Part shown: one piece after another, positions 52,195 to 53,300 of the stretch
Numbering within the stretch: position 1 is the stretch's first letter
How the letters are laid out: each line of letters starts with the position of its first letter
Source of the DNA: an uncultured Bacteroidales bacterium
GTDB taxonomy: Bacteria > Bacteroidota > Bacteroidia > Bacteroidales > UBA932
NCBI GenBank assembly: GCA_947165305.1
Contig: CAMUZW010000002.1
Span: 1-53,300 of the forward strand
Length of the DNA: 53,300 nt
Reading direction: 5' to 3'
Program-made: the position numbers and the translations under genes
The notes under the pieces: model-generated
Databases searched by the model: none
Seen by the model: the letters and a program-made list of their open reading frames with translations, nothing else
What the model was told of the DNA's origin: nothing

Positions 52195-53300
52195 ATGCAG
52201 AAAAGTCTTAAAACCAGAAAGCCGAAGGCGGGATTGCTGTTGATAGCTTCGCCGCGGTTCAAGAACCTCTACGGCCCCAAGCGGGGAACCTATGGTGAGC
52301 GCAAGGATATCGCCGTGAAGGAGATCAAGGCCACGATGGATTTCCTGGACCTGGTAGATCCCGGGATTGTCTATGAACGGGAGGACGCCGAACGGGCGAT
52401 GAACCTGTTCTTCAATGAAAAGGTCGACTTCGTCTACGCCGAATTCCTGAGCTGGAGCGAGGATTTCGCCTGGATCCGGTTCCTCCGCGACTGCCCGGAG
52501 ATGCCGATTATCTTCTGCAATGTCGCCAAGCCCCGGATGACTTTCGAGACGACCCTCGATGAGGATGACTTCGTGGATTACCTCTGCGCCGGCACGCTGG
52601 TCGGTTCGCTGGAGGGCTCCGGCAGCGTCGCCCGTATCGGGCGGGAGAATGTCAAGACCGTGATGGGCAATCGGGAGGAGATTACGGAGAAGGTCCGCAT
52701 CTTTGCCGACGCCGCCCGCACCCGTGCTATTCTGAGGCATTCCAACGTAGGCCTGATGGCCAATATGAACGAGGCGATGTGGTCCACCTATATCGACAAC
52801 TACGACCTGTTTTCCAAGATCGGCCCGGAGATTCACTATCTTCCCTACAGCGACTACGGCACCGAGATCGAGAACCTCACCGACGAGGAAGTCAAGGCGT
52901 ATGCCGACGAGCTTACCTCCAAATACAAGATGATGGATGACGTGGAGTATGATAAATTCATCGGCTGCGTCAAGGCAACCCTCGGTATCAAGAAACTCGC
53001 CGAGAAGAACGACATCGACTGCTATGTCTACAACGACATCGACCAGGCGACCTTCCGCACCGCCGGCTGCCGTGCGGGCTTCTATCCGCAGTGGTTCAAT
53101 GAGAACGTCAGCGTCCTCGTGCCGGAGGCCGACATCGGCGCGGGCCTGATTACCTACATCCTCAAACTCCTGAGCGGGAAGAACGTCAACTTCATCGAGC
53201 CGTTCCACATCGAGGATGACTTCGGTACCTTCGCGGGCGGTCACGCCGGTCCGAACGACCATAATGACCCTGCCTGGCAGGACAACGTCATCATTTCCCG
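52195..53300 (+). CDS. L-fucose/L-arabinose isomerase-like protein, 3' truncated by window edge (not in the ORF track)
   Basis: Continuous frame from ATG 52195: MQKSLKTRKPKAGLLLIASPRFKNLYGPKRGTYGERKDIAVKEIKATMDF...VPEADIGAGLITYILKLLSGKNVNFIEPFHIEDDFGTFAGGHAGPNDHNDPAW; C-terminal motifs resemble the AraA/FucI superfamily. Confidence 0.75.
   Translation, partial: MQKSLKTRKPKAGLLLIASPRFKNLYGPKRGTYGERKDIAVKEIKATMDFLDLVDPGIVYEREDAERAMNLFFNEKVDFVYAEFLSWSEDFAWIRFLRDCPEMPIIFCNVAKPRMTFETTLDEDDFVDYLCAGTLVGSLEGSGSVARIGRENVKTVMGNREEITEKVRIFADAARTRAILRHSNVGLMANMNEAMWSTYIDNYDLFSKIGPEIHYLPYSDYGTEIENLTDEEVKAYADELTSKYKMMDDVEYDKFIGCVKATLGIKKLAEKNDIDCYVYNDIDQATFRTAGCRAGFYPQWFNENVSVLVPEADIGAGLITYILKLLSGKNVNFIEPFHIEDDFGTFAGGHAGPNDHNDPAWQDNVIIS

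Noticed and set aside
52063-53262. 399-aa minus-strand ORF at the right edge
   Set aside because: Antisense to the isomerase-like frame, which has recognisable motifs, a promoter and an ATG.

Overview
The window is about 53 kb of compact, GC-rich chromosome from a Bacteroidota bacterium, most likely Bacteroidales. The taxonomic evidence is repeated TAnnTTTG -7 boxes, a TonB-dependent receptor next to a surface-lipoprotein gene, and the gene families present. It is mostly housekeeping sequence: gyrA (partial), phoH, leuS, dnaK, trpS, copA-like, nadD, gmk, fba, pnuC, recR, corA, rpsA, rnz, mltG, a RelA/SpoT homologue, uvrB and ompA-like. It also holds a cobalamin-riboswitch/BtuG-like/BtuB-like operon, an agmatine-to-putrescine pair (aguA/aguB) split by two secreted-protein genes, and a truncated AraA/FucI-like gene at the right edge that is absent from the ORF track. 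I see no CRISPR array, prophage, intact transposase or obvious defence island. The strongest unexplained signals are: (1) two diverged copies of a fixed-length 106-bp inverted element (35-nt GCGATG motif, 36-nt hairpin, inverted 35-nt motif) directly after dnaK and fba; (2) a 125-bp inverted-repeat element with three internal hairpins that supplies the stop codons of two convergent genes; (3) an M28-family protein that has lost metal-binding and catalytic residues and is fused to a TonB C-terminal domain; (4) a RelA/SpoT homologue with a degenerate HD motif; (5) tandem diverged TPR-like paralogues. All calls come from reading the sequence; no database search was run.
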